Source of the DNA: Xanthomonas hortorum
Lineage (GTDB): Bacteria > Pseudomonadota > Gammaproteobacteria > Xanthomonadales > Xanthomonadaceae
Assembly (NCBI RefSeq): GCF_024339125.1
Contig: NZ_CP101417.1
Span: 3,793,001 to 3,857,000, forward strand
Length of the DNA: 64,000 nucleotides
Reading direction: 5' to 3'
Shown: one piece after another, positions 36,602 to 46,167 of the stretch
How positions within the stretch are numbered: position 1 is the first letter of the stretch
Layout: each line of letters starts with the position of its first letter
Notes under the pieces: model-generated
Told to the model about the DNA's origin: nothing
Database searches by the model: none
What the model saw: the letters and a program-made list of their open reading frames with translations, nothing else
Translations under genes and position numbers: made by a program

Positions 36602-39600
36602 GTGGGGAAGACTAATTCCAAAGTTATTGAGCTTCTGAGGCTTTTTTCCTCAATAGGGCTGTTGTTAGTGGCCTCATTTAATGTAAGTGCGGCTTCTTAC
36701 TATGGCGCACCCTATTACGTAAACTCGATTTATGGCAGCCGATCATTTGGGTCTGCTAGCGCAGGCGCAGAGTGGCTCGTTGGCCAGATGACGAAGGGAT
36801 GCATCTCGAAACCAGCCGGTTGCTCGTCTTGGCCAGTTATTAAATATAGCTCGACCACCACAGGCGCTTTCGTGATGTGGCCAAATGATCCAACAGGGCT
36901 AGGTTATTTTGTCGAGGCGACAAAGTATTCAGTCGGCTCGCCGAAGAAGAATCTCGGTAGCTGCAATATGTCATGTAGCGGTGGCATCGGCGCTAGCCGA
37001 GATGGAACCGGCCCGCGCGGTAGCCGAGATAGTGCGGCTGCTACGAACAAGCCTGGATCAGTTTTCGAAGGTGATCCGATCAACACCGCAACTGGAAATT
37101 TCTATCGTCAGGACACGGACTACGATGGTGCAAGCGGGCTAGTTTTCCGTCGTTTTTACAATAGCTCTCAAGCTGTAACATCAACTTCTTTGGGGCCGCA
37201 ATGGCGTCATTTCTTTGATCGGAGCCTTGAGGTTCAGCGCTCTACGAGCGCGACTACGGACACGCAGTCTATCAATGCGTTTCGGCCAGATGGAAGCTCT
37301 ATAACCTTCCAGCTGAGTGATGGGCTTTGGAAGGCCAGCCCTGATTACTCGGAGACGTTAGTTGAAAGGCCAGATGGCGCAGGCTTCGCCTTAGCGATTT
37401 CAGCGACACAACAGCTAGAGATTTATGATGCCAAGGGTTTATTGCAGGAGATCTATGATAAGTCAGGCCAGCGAATTTATCTCTTGGTCTACACTCTTCC
37501 CGATGCGGTGGGCCTAGGCGGCGGAATTCTTTCAAGTGTGTCTGACAAAAGTGGCCGCAAAATTTCATTCGATTACGATAGTGCATCAAGATTGATTGGG
37601 ATGACACTCCCTGATAAAGGTAGGGTAGTTTACGCCTACGACGCAGATGGATATCTCGCATCAGCCACTTACCCTGATGGAAAAACGGTAGGTTATCTTT
37701 ATAATGAGAGTTCTTATACTGGAGGAAATAAGCTTCCTGGGGTTTTGACTGGGGTGATCGACGAGAAGGGCTCTAGGTTTGAAACGATCACTTATCAGTC
37801 ATTAAGAAAAGCAACTTCAGCTTCTTTTGCGGGATCAGTTGACACGACTAAGATTAATTACGATGCTTATTCGACAAATGGCATAGTAAATTCTACTGTG
37901 ACTGGCCCCTTAGGTGTGAGTTCTTATCTGAAGTTTGTTGATGCGGCATCCGGTGCGATACGTTTCGCCAGTTCTGGCGTAGCATGCGGTACGCAGTGTA
38001 ACCAGCCGTATAAGGCGATCACGTATGATATGAACGGTTATGTGGCTTCAGTAACGGATTTCCAGGGCAACAAAACCCAAACCACATTCGATATAAATGG
38101 TTTGCTTCAACAGCAAATTGATGGAGTAGGCTCACCTCAGCAACGAACTACGAATATCGTTTGGGATACCTCGATCCGTGAGCCGCTTGAACGTACTGTT
38201 CTTGATGCGAGCAATGTGGTTAAAGGGAAGTCGACGTGGGCCTACAATAATGTCGGTCTGCAGACTGCCAGATGCGAGATCGACACTGCAGTGACTGCAG
38301 CTATCGCCTATGTGTGTGGGAGCGCGACAAATGCGCCTACAGGTGTTAGACAGTGGCGCACTAGCTATTGCGAGAAAGTTGACACTTTTAGCTGCCCGCA
38401 AGTGGGTTTGGTTTTGTCTATTGATGGTCCCCGGACGGATGTGAGTGATATGAAATCATATCGCTATTACATCTCAAATGATGAGTCTGGATGTGCCACA
38501 GTGGGTGGTGAGTGCCACCGAGTTGGAGATCTGCTGCAAATCACAAATGCCTTAGGACAGAACACCACTTACGCGTCTTATGACAGCAATGGTCGGCCAG
38601 CGCGAGTTATCGATTTGAACGGCGTCGCGACTGATTTTAGTTACTCACCTCGCGGATGGGTGACGTCGCAGGTCACCAGATCTGCAGTGGGCAACAGTTC
38701 TTTTGCCCAGGATCGTGTGACAGCATTCGAATACGATGAAACAGGTAATATTACCAAGGTAACCAGTCCTGACGGTGACCTGGTCAAGTATGGTTATGAC
38801 ACAGCTCACCGACTTACTGACATAACCGACAGTGCCGGTAGTAACCTGCATTATACTCTGGATTCGGCGGGAAATCGGATCAAAGAAGTTGTAATAGATT
38901 CATCGGGAATTATTAAGAAAACTCTGACGCGCGTCTACAATAAGCTCGGACAGCTTCAGTCGCAGACCGATGCTTCTTCCAACTCAAGCATTTTTTCATA
39001 CGACCTCAACGGCGATTTGAAGTTGATGACCGATGCACTAGGTCGTAAGACGCAGTTAGATCCTGATCCATTGCGCCGAATCGCACACACGCTTCAAGAT
39101 GTGGGAGGGTTGGCGGTAGAAACAACAAAGCAGTTGGATGCGCTGGATCGCGTGACTTCAGTGATTGATCCTAAGGGCTTGACCACGCGGTACGATTATA
39201 ACACCCTCGGTGACCTCATTAAGCTCACCAGCCCAGATACGGGGTCGACGTCATACGGATACGACTCTGCTGGGAATCGTGTACTTGAAGCTACTGCCCG
39301 TGGGGTCAAGATCAGTTCGAGCTATGATGCCTTAGGGCGATTGATTAAGCTGAGCTATCCCACCAATGCATTTAATGTCGTCTATACCTACGATTCTGCA
39401 TCTGCTAGCTGTCAGGCGGAAGAGAGCTTTGCTCGTGGCCGCCTTGCGTCAATTAAAGATAGCAGCGGGGTGACCGAATACTGCTATAACGGCTTCGGGG
39501 ACTTAGTAAGTAAGCGGCAGACCACAAATGGTAAGAGCTTGGCACTTCGCTACGGGTATACGTTAGCGGGGCGCCTATCCAGCGTGATTTATCCTGATGG

Positions 39601-41128
39601 TGCAAAGATTGATTACGTCCGCAATTCGCTTGGTCAAGCTACAGAAGTGGGCTATACGAGCTCGGGAGGTGTGCGCCAGATTTTGCTGACTAATGCCACG
39701 TATTTGCCGCAGGGGCCAGTTTTGGGTTGGACTTATGGTAATGGTCGCATTATGGCGCGGACCTACGACCAAGACTATCGTCCAAAGGCGGTCCAGGACA
39801 GCAGCGCTGGGGGACTGGATGTGGGCTTAGTCTTCGACCCTGTGGGCAATCTGGTCAAGCTAACCCCAGCAGGAAGCAACATCGCAGATGTCTCGCTGAG
39901 CTATGACTCACTCGGGCGATTGACGGAGTTCAAAGACGGTGTGACTGGCACTGTTTTAGATGGGTATTCATACGATAAAACCGGTGACCGCCAGAGCAGC
40001 AAATCGGCAGCTGGGGAGGTGTTGTACGGCTACGAGACGAGTAGCCACCGCTTGATCAAGGTGGGATCGATATCGCGCGTTAATAACGCGGTGGGCGATA
40101 CCACATCGATTAATGGGGCTGACAGGGAATTTGTCTATGACGCGACAGGTCGCATGAGCCAGGTTAAACGTAATGGCATTGTGGTACGCGAGTATCGCTA
40201 CAACGGGAAAGGTGAGCAGGTTCGCCAATTCCTCGGTGCTTCTAATAACTACACGCTGTACGATGAGTCTGGTCGGTGGATTGGCGACTATGATGCCGCA
40301 GGCAAGCCAGTGGAGCAGGCGATTTGGCTTGATGGACTGCCCGTGGGTATCATTGATGCTGCAGCGAAGCTCGTATACCTGGAGCCAGACCATTTAGGCG
40401 CCCCTCGTGTGGCGATTGATTCTCAGACCGATAAGCCAATTTGGTCCTGGAGCCTAAAGGGAGAAGTGTTTGGAAACACTTCCCCCGATCAAGATCCAGA
40501 TAAAAATGGCGTTCCGTTTGTGCTCGATATGCGATTTCCTGGCTAGCGCTACGACGCCGTAAGTGGACTCGTTCAAAATTACCGTCGTGAATATGATCCA
40601 TCTACAGGACGGTACTTGCAGAGCGATCCGATTGGTTTGGAAGGGGGGGCTTCCACCTATTCTTATGTCGAAGGAAGTCCCTTGATCGCAGTAGATCCGC
40701 GAGGGCTTCTCAGGTATCGCCCTGAAGCTGCTAGTAAATATCCTCGTACAGTTGCGTATCTAAACGACCTGCAGAAGCGGATGACGCCAAGAAAGTACGA
40801 AGGATTCGCTCGATTTGGAAAGATTGATAAGGGGCATTTGGATGATTTGCTTAAAAAATGCGCGGGCCCTGTTATAACCCCTAAGGCGATGCGGCATGAG
40901 CATGGTCAATATACTCCTCGCGAGGGTGAGATATTTATCAATGAGGCGTATTTCGAAAAATACGAATCTGGTGATCGGAGTACTCAGTTCTTGAGGGATT
41001 TTGACGCAACTGTTGAGCATGAGCTTGTACATTTTTCCGAAGCTTTTTTCAATGGTAATAACTTCAAGGGGGAGGAGGGCGATTTGTATGAGAATTCTGT
41101 ATACGGAAGGCCGATGCCGATTTACTGA
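36602..41128 (+). pseudogene. RHS/YD-repeat protein with metallopeptidase toxin tip, interrupted by an amber codon
   Basis: One continuous frame of about 1508 codons broken only by TAG at 40544-40546. The GTG at 36602 follows GGGAGAG and gives a signal peptide (LLRLFSSIGLLLVASFNVSA), so export is by Sec. Many YD repeats (YDALGRLIKLSYP, YDSLGRLTEFKDG) form the shell. The hallmark RHS core is split: RFPG, then TAG where Q is expected, then RYDAVSGL ... GRYLQSDPIGLEGG. The C-terminal toxin has HELVH (41018-41032), a zincin HExxH motif. Without readthrough the product lacks core end and toxin. Codon use and AT content mark it as foreign. Confidence 0.88.
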
Positions 41129-41579
41129 AAAATTAAGAATGTTTACTATGGTTGCCAGCTTGCTTGTAAGCTTGGCCGGCTGCTCAAAGAGCGGCACACA
41201 GGTCGCGGAAAGCTATTCGCCCAGTGGATCTTGCGATGACGAAAAAATGGATATACTGACGGCTATAAGTAAAAATTCAGATATAGTCACTTATGGCTCG
41301 GGATATTTCACCGACTCAGAAGTGGTGTTTTTGTGGGATGCAGGGCCGAGAAGCGTTGCTGAATGTAAGCGGGCGCAGGGGAATTTACGGATAATCAGAT
41401 CAATCGAGCCGAATTACGTCCGCCCACGTGATTTTGTTCTTATCGAAAAGTTGTATTCTGATTCGGATGCGGCGTTCGTTCAATTTCATCTCGTACCCAC
41501 TGGTAAAAATGGCGACGTGTTCCTGAGGAAGCAAGGGGGGTATTGGCGCGTGACGCAAAAGAAACTTTGGGAGAATTGA
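41088..41579 (+). CDS. lipoprotein, candidate immunity protein for the RHS toxin
   Basis: Protein of 163 aa with a lipoprotein signal (MVASLLVSLAGC, lipobox LAGC), so it is probably anchored in a membrane facing the periplasm. The ATG at 41088 is chosen because a strong GGGGGAGGAGGG box lies 7 nt upstream; it overlaps the end of the RHS toxin frame by 41 bp. Overlap with a polymorphic toxin tip is the usual place for a cognate immunity gene. The remaining sequence (GSGYFTDSEVVFLWD; VFLRKQGGYWRVTQKKLW) is not a family I recognise. The role is inferred from position. Confidence 0.65.
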   Translation: MRILYTEGRCRFTEKLRMFTMVASLLVSLAGCSKSGTQVAESYSPSGSCDDEKMDILTAISKNSDIVTYGSGYFTDSEVVFLWDAGPRSVAECKRAQGNLRIIRSIEPNYVRPRDFVLIEKLYSDSDAAFVQFHLVPTGKNGDVFLRKQGGYWRVTQKKLWEN

Positions 41580-41615
41580 GGCACTACAAAAGTTGCTTAA
41601 GTCCGAATTCAAGAC

Positions 41616-42122
41616 AAATAACGGTCCAGGTTCAGTTCCACGGCAGCCAAACCATCGCGCCTATGTCCGCGCGCGTAGCGGCGTAAATCGGCAGCGATAC
41701 TGCTAGTGAAACGACAACGGCCGCAGTACGCGGCCGTTGTCGTTAGATCAGGCAACCAGGATCGTCTTGCCGAATCCCGATTCCCGAATCCCCAACCTCA
41801 ATGATCGCTGGAGCGCAATCCATCCACATCCAGGATCAGTGCCATGCGGCCGTCGCCGATCAGGGTGGCGCCGGCATAGCCGGGCAGGCCGCGCAGGGCG
41901 CGGGGCAGGGGCTTGATCACCACTTCCTCGCGGCCGCGGACCTGGTCCACCACCAGGCCGAAGCGGGTTTCGCCGGCCTGCAACAGCACCACGGTCAATA
42001 GCGGCGGTTGTTCGGCCGGCACGCCCAGCCAGCGGCGCAGGTCGATCAGGGGCAAGGTGTGCGAGCGGCGGTCCAGCACGGCGCGGCCGTCGAACCAGCC
42101 CAGCGAGGTCTGCGGGGCGTGC
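41616..42122. repeat. right copy of about 500-bp direct repeat flanking the RHS island
   Basis: Partner of 35791-36291. It contains the true 3' end of cheA and its downstream hairpin. The two copies lie in the same orientation and bracket the RHS gene and its candidate immunity gene. Confidence 0.92.
41710..41744. terminator. terminator downstream of cheA
   Basis: A perfect 15-bp stem, aacgacaacggccgc with gcggccgttgtcgtt around agtac, 54 bp past the cheA stop codon. Confidence 0.75.
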
Positions 42123-43456
42123 AGCACCTCCACCACGCGGGCCAGCGGTAGTGCATAGACCGCTTCGCCGGCCTGCACCAGCAGGGTCGGCAGGATCGCC
42201 AGGGTCAGCGGCACGCGGATCATGAAACGGCTGCCGCGGCCCAGTTCGGACTGGATCTGGATCTGCCCGCTGAGTTCGCGGATGCGCGATTGCACCACGT
42301 CCATGCCTACGCCACGGCCGGAGATGTCGGTGACCTCGGCCTTGGTCGAAAAGCCCGGCATGAAGATCAGATGCAGGCACTCGTCGGTGCTCAGTCGGGC
42401 GGCGGCTTCGGCGTCGATCAGGCCCTTGTTGCGGGCGATTTCGCGCAGGCGCTCGGGGTCGATGCCGGCGCCGTCGTCCTGAATTTCGATGCTGACGTAG
42501 TCGCCTTCCTGCTGCGCGGACAGACGTACGTGACCGCTGCGCGGTTTGCCGGTGGCTTCGCGCAGGGCAGGGGATTCGATGCCGTGGTCGATCGCGTTGC
42601 GCACCAGATGCACCAGCGGATCGGCCAGGGCTTCGACCAGATTACGGTCCAGTTCTGTTTCGGCGCCGATCAGCTCCAGCTCCACTTCCTTGGACAAGGT
42701 GCGCGCGACATCGCGGGCCACCTTGGGGAAGCGCGAGAACACCTTGCTGACCGGCTGCATGCGGGTGCGCATGACCGCGGTCTGCAAACGCGCGGTGGCG
42801 ATATCCAGCACGCTGACCGCGCGATCGAGTTCTTCGTCGCGCAGGCGGGTACGCAGGGTCTTGAGACGATTGCGCGAGAGCACCAGTTCGCCGATCAGGT
42901 TGACGATGGCGTCCAGGCGCTTGGTGTCCACGCGCACGGTCTGTTCGGCTTCGGCACCTTTTGCGGCTGCTTTGGGTGCGGCCTTGGCACCGGGTGCCGG
43001 TGCGTGGCCATCGTCGTGCGCGGCGTTAGCCACCGCGGCCAATGCGGCTTTGGGTGCGGCCTTGACCGCCGGCGGGCCGCTCTTGGCATCGAACTGCGCA
43101 ATCAGCGAGGCCGGCGCATGCGGCACGGTTTCGCCCGAGCCCATTGCATCCAGCATCGCCTGCAGATAATCCAGCGACTGCTGCGCGGCATCGAAGTGAT
43201 GCGCCTGCAGCACGGCCTGGCCGGAGCGCGCCATGCCGAGGGTTTCTTCAGCGGCGTGGCACAGCTCCACCATGGGCTTGATCGCCAGAAAGCCGGCGCC
43301 GCCCTTGAGCGTGTGGAAACCGCGGAACACCGCGTTGAGCTGGTCGGCTTCGTCAGGTGCCTGTTCCAGCGCGACCAGCTGTTCGCCTAGGCGATCCAGG
43401 ATTTCCTGGGCCTCGACGATGAAATCGGCAGCAATATCGTCTGGAACAGCACTCAT
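41798..43456 (-). CDS. cheA: chemotaxis histidine kinase CheA (flagellar operon copy)
   Basis: Kinase of 552 aa. Hpt histidine H48 (FRGFHTLKGGAGF), a short Ala/Pro/Lys-rich linker with no clear P2 CheY-binding domain, dimerisation helices (TKRLDAIVNLIGELVLSRNR), N box (HLVRNAIDHGIESP), G boxes (IQDDGAGIDPERL; DISGRGVGMDVVQ) and a CheW-like domain (LVQAGEAVYALPLARVVEVL). It follows cheZ with 2 bp between, in the order fliA-cheY-cheZ-cheA usual for polar flagella. Its 3' part exists in two extra truncated copies, so a recombination-prone spot adjoins its end. Confidence 0.95.
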   Translation of the reverse strand: MSAVPDDIAADFIVEAQEILDRLGEQLVALEQAPDEADQLNAVFRGFHTLKGGAGFLAIKPMVELCHAAEETLGMARSGQAVLQAHHFDAAQQSLDYLQAMLDAMGSGETVPHAPASLIAQFDAKSGPPAVKAAPKAALAAVANAAHDDGHAPAPGAKAAPKAAAKGAEAEQTVRVDTKRLDAIVNLIGELVLSRNRLKTLRTRLRDEELDRAVSVLDIATARLQTAVMRTRMQPVSKVFSRFPKVARDVARTLSKEVELELIGAETELDRNLVEALADPLVHLVRNAIDHGIESPALREATGKPRSGHVRLSAQQEGDYVSIEIQDDGAGIDPERLREIARNKGLIDAEAAARLSTDECLHLIFMPGFSTKAEVTDISGRGVGMDVVQSRIRELSGQIQIQSELGRGSRFMIRVPLTLAILPTLLVQAGEAVYALPLARVVEVLHAPQTSLGWFDGRAVLDRRSHTLPLIDLRRWLGVPAEQPPLLTVVLLQAGETRFGLVVDQVRGREEVVIKPLPRALRGLPGYAGATLIGDGRMALILDVDGLRSSDH

Positions 43457-43458
43457 GG

Positions 43459-44085
43459 TTACAACCCCAATCCGGACAGCAGGTCATCGGCGTCGTCCTG
43501 CGACACCGCGTGACGGTCCAGGCCCTTGACTGCAGGACCGGCAAGACCGCCGTCGTCTTTCTTCGGTTCGGTGCTCTTGGGCGGCAGGCCCAGCGCACCG
43601 AAGCCTTCGTGCACGCGCCGCACGATACCGGCCACGCGACGGATGATCTGCCCGCTCAGGTCCTGGTAGCTCTGCGCCAGCGACAGCTCGGTCAGGTTGT
43701 GGCGCATCTTGTCCATCAGCGCGCCCTGGTCCTGATTCAGGCCGCCGTCGCGCAGCTGGTTGGCCAGCTCACGGCATTCTTCGACCAGATCCAGCGTGCG
43801 ATGGCTGGCCTTTTCGGTCATTTCCACCACGTGGTCCAGGCGCGAACACGCATCGTCCAGTTCGCCGGCTTCCTCGGGCACGGTGGGCAGTTCGCCCAGC
43901 GCCTGACCGAGTTCGCGTGCGAGCCGGCTCAGGCCCTGCATCATCGGACGGGTCCGCAAGGCGGCGAGGTGATCGACCTCGCGCTTCCAGGCGGCTTCGT
44001 CACCGCTTTCCAGTGCATCGAGCGCGCCTTGCAGGCGGTCGATCAAGGCAGCGCGTTCGGCATTGGTGTCCACGGTGGCGTTCAT
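43459..44085 (-). CDS. cheZ: CheY-P phosphatase CheZ
   Basis: Phosphatase of 208 aa that dephosphorylates CheY. The start at 44085 gives [18 protein letters not shown] and touches the cheY stop codon (TGATG), indicating coupled translation. The catalytic helix with the conserved glutamine reads AQSYQDLSGQIIRRV. The C-terminal helix DDADDLLSGLGL is the CheY-binding peptide. It is a long coiled-coil protein, typical of the family. Confidence 0.94.
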   Translation of the reverse strand: MNATVDTNAERAALIDRLQGALDALESGDEAAWKREVDHLAALRTRPMMQGLSRLARELGQALGELPTVPEEAGELDDACSRLDHVVEMTEKASHRTLDLVEECRELANQLRDGGLNQDQGALMDKMRHNLTELSLAQSYQDLSGQIIRRVAGIVRRVHEGFGALGLPPKSTEPKKDDGGLAGPAVKGLDRHAVSQDDADDLLSGLGL

Positions 44086-44477
44086 CAGGCGGTCGCCGCC
44101 AGACGTTCGAACACCTTGCCCAGCTTTTCTTCCAGCGTCTGCGCGGTGAACGGCTTGATGATGTAGCCGTTCACGCCGCACTGGGCGGCTTCGATGATCT
44201 GCTCGCGCTTGGCTTCGGCGGTCACCATCATCACCGGCAGGTGCTTGAGCTTGGCGTCGGCGCGGATGTTGCGCAGCAGGTCGATACCGGTCATGCCGGG
44301 CATGTTCCAGTCGGTGACCACGAAATCGAACGGGCCGGCCCGCAACGCAGCCAATGCGCTGTTGCCGTCTTCGGCCTCTGCGGTATTGGTGAAGCCAAGA
44401 TCGCCCAACAGATTCTTGACGATACGTCGCATCGTCGAGAAGTCGTCCACGATCAAAATCCGCATGTTCTTGTTCAC
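44085..44477 (-). CDS. cheY: chemotaxis response regulator CheY
   Basis: Receiver of 130 aa that binds the FliM N-terminus when phosphorylated. The key residues are present: D11/D12, phospho-acceptor D56 ([12 protein letters not shown]), T86 (MMVTAEA) and K108 (YIIKPF). Sequence and place, between fliA and cheZ, identify it as the motor CheY. It starts 35 bp after the fliA stop codon. Confidence 0.96.
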   Translation of the reverse strand: MNKNMRILIVDDFSTMRRIVKNLLGDLGFTNTAEAEDGNSALAALRAGPFDFVVTDWNMPGMTGIDLLRNIRADAKLKHLPVMMVTAEAKREQIIEAAQCGVNGYIIKPFTAQTLEEKLGKVFERLAATA

Positions 44478-44512
44478 ATCAAGCTCCTAACACTAAAAAA
44501 TACGCGAAAAAA

Positions 44513-45286
44513 TCATTCGTCAATTTCGACACCGGCATCGGCCAGTTCGAAGACCTTGAGGCGGCCGCGCAGACGCACCACGGCCTGGCCGTGGATCTGG
44601 CAGACGCGCGATTCGCTGACACCGAGCACGGCGCCGATTTCCTTCAGGTTCAATTCCTGTTCGTAGTAAAGCGACAGCACCAGCTGCTCGCGCTCGGGCA
44701 ACTGGCCGATGGCCTTGCCCAGCTCGCGGCCGAACTCGCCACGCTCCATCATCTGCTGCGGGTTGGGGCCACCCTTGGCGGTGGTGTCCAGCTCGCCGTG
44801 ATCTTCGATGCGCGACTCCAGGCTCAGCACCTGGCCGCGCGCGGCGTCTTCCATCAGACGCAGGTAATCGGGCAACGGCATTTCCATCGCGGCAGCCACT
44901 TCGGTGGCGGCGGCGGCGCGGCCGGTGTTCTGTTCGATCTTGCGTACTGCAGCAGCAGCGTCGCGGGCACGGCGGTGTACCGAACGCGGCACCCAGTCGC
45001 CACGGCGGATCTCGTCGATCATCGAGCCGCGGATACGGATCGAGGCATAGGTTTCGAACGAGGCGCCCTGCTCGGAGTCGTAACTGCGCGAGGCTTCGAT
45101 CAGGCCGATCATGCCGGCCTGGATCAGGTCGTCCACTTCCACGCTCGCCGGCAGGCGCGCGGCCAGATGGTGGGCGATGCGGCGCACCAGATCGGCGTGC
45201 TGGGTGACGATGTCGTTGGCGTTGTTGCGTTGCACTGCACGGTACTGCGCGGTGGCCGTCGTTGCGGTTGCGGTAGCGGTGCTCAT
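44513..45286 (-). CDS. fliA: flagellar sigma factor FliA (sigma-28)
   Basis: Sigma factor of 257 aa for late flagellar and chemotaxis promoters. Region 2 (DLVRRIAHHLAARLPASVEV, DDLIQAGMIGLIEASRSYD), region 3 (DWVPRSVHRRARD) and region 4 with helix-turn-helix (LNLKEIGAVLGVSESRVCQIHGQ, here split by the 20-letter limit only in description) are complete. It overlaps flhG by 4 bp. Sigma-28-like boxes elsewhere in this window (16246, 23496, 27330) are probable targets. Confidence 0.96.
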   Translation of the reverse strand: MSTATATATTATAQYRAVQRNNANDIVTQHADLVRRIAHHLAARLPASVEVDDLIQAGMIGLIEASRSYDSEQGASFETYASIRIRGSMIDEIRRGDWVPRSVHRRARDAAAAVRKIEQNTGRAAAATEVAAAMEMPLPDYLRLMEDAARGQVLSLESRIEDHGELDTTAKGGPNPQQMMERGEFGRELGKAIGQLPEREQLVLSLYYEQELNLKEIGAVLGVSESRVCQIHGQAVVRLRGRLKVFELADAGVEIDE

Positions 45287-46167
45287 GCGGCGACCCCCCG
45301 TTGGATGATGCGTTCGACAAAGAACTCGACGTTGCCGCGTGGCACGGTGGGGGCCTGCCAGCGCGAGGTACGCCGCGCGATTTCTGCGATGGCCAGCGCC
45401 GAGGGGCTGGCGGGGTAAGCCTTGATGACCGGTTGCTGGCGCTGTACCGACAAACGCAACCAGTCGTCCTGCGGCACGTGGCCGAGGTAGTTCAGCGACA
45501 CGTCGCCGAGGAATTTTTCGCAGACCCGCGACAGCTTGTCGTACAGCAGGCGGCCTTCGTTGGGGTCGCGCACCATGTTGGCGATGATCTGCAGACGGTC
45601 CACGCCGCGTTCGCGCGAGAGCACCTTGATCAGCGCGTAGGCGTCGGTGATCGAGGCCGGTTCGTCGCAGACCACCACCACGGTGTCCTGGGCGGCTTGG
45701 CAGAAGGTCAGCACGCTGTCGGTGATGCCGGCGGCGGTGTCGATGACCATCACGTCCAGGTCGCGTTCCAGTTCGGAGAACACATTGACCAGGCCGATGT
45801 GCTGGGCCGGAGCCAGTTCGGCCATGTGGCGGCGACCGGAGGCGGCCGGGACCACCAACACGCCACCGGGGCCTTCGATGATCACTTCGTCCAGCGTGCA
45901 GCGGCCAGCGATCAGGTCGGCCAGGGTGTACTTGGGCGACAGGCCCAAGACCACGTCCAGGTTGGCCAGGCCAAGGTCGGCGTCGAGCAGCAGGGTGCGC
46001 TTGCCCATCTCGGCGAGGGCCACGGCCAGGTTGGCGGAGATGTTGGTTTTACCCACGCCGCCCTTGCCACCGGTCACGGCAATGGTGCGCACCGGGCCCA
46101 AGGGCTCGGGACGGGTCGCCGTCAGGGGGAAGGCGTTGGTCAGCTTGGCGTATTCACGCGACTGCAT
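45283..46167 (-). CDS. flhG: flagellar number regulator FlhG (MinD/ParA-type ATPase)
   Basis: ATPase of 294 aa that limits flagellar number and counteracts FlhF. The start at 46167 (MQSREYAKLTNAFPL) puts an FlhG-type N-terminus before the deviant Walker A motif (VTGGKGGVGKTNISANLAVA); the Walker A' region is TLLLDADLGLANLD, with Walker B near DVMVIDTAAGITDSVL. It overlaps the end of flhF by 14 bp. The C-terminal amphipathic region (SVQRQQPVIKAYPASP) is the usual membrane/FleQ contact zone. Confidence 0.93.
   Translation of the reverse strand: MQSREYAKLTNAFPLTATRPEPLGPVRTIAVTGGKGGVGKTNISANLAVALAEMGKRTLLLDADLGLANLDVVLGLSPKYTLADLIAGRCTLDEVIIEGPGGVLVVPAASGRRHMAELAPAQHIGLVNVFSELERDLDVMVIDTAAGITDSVLTFCQAAQDTVVVVCDEPASITDAYALIKVLSRERGVDRLQIIANMVRDPNEGRLLYDKLSRVCEKFLGDVSLNYLGHVPQDDWLRLSVQRQQPVIKAYPASPSALAIAEIARRTSRWQAPTVPRGNVEFFVERIIQRGVAA

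Noticed and set aside
40616..41128. Separate small gene encoding the RHS toxin tip
   Set aside because: It is in the same frame as the RHS gene, begins at a TTG inside the conserved RHS core and has no ribosome-binding site. It is better read as the piece after the amber codon.
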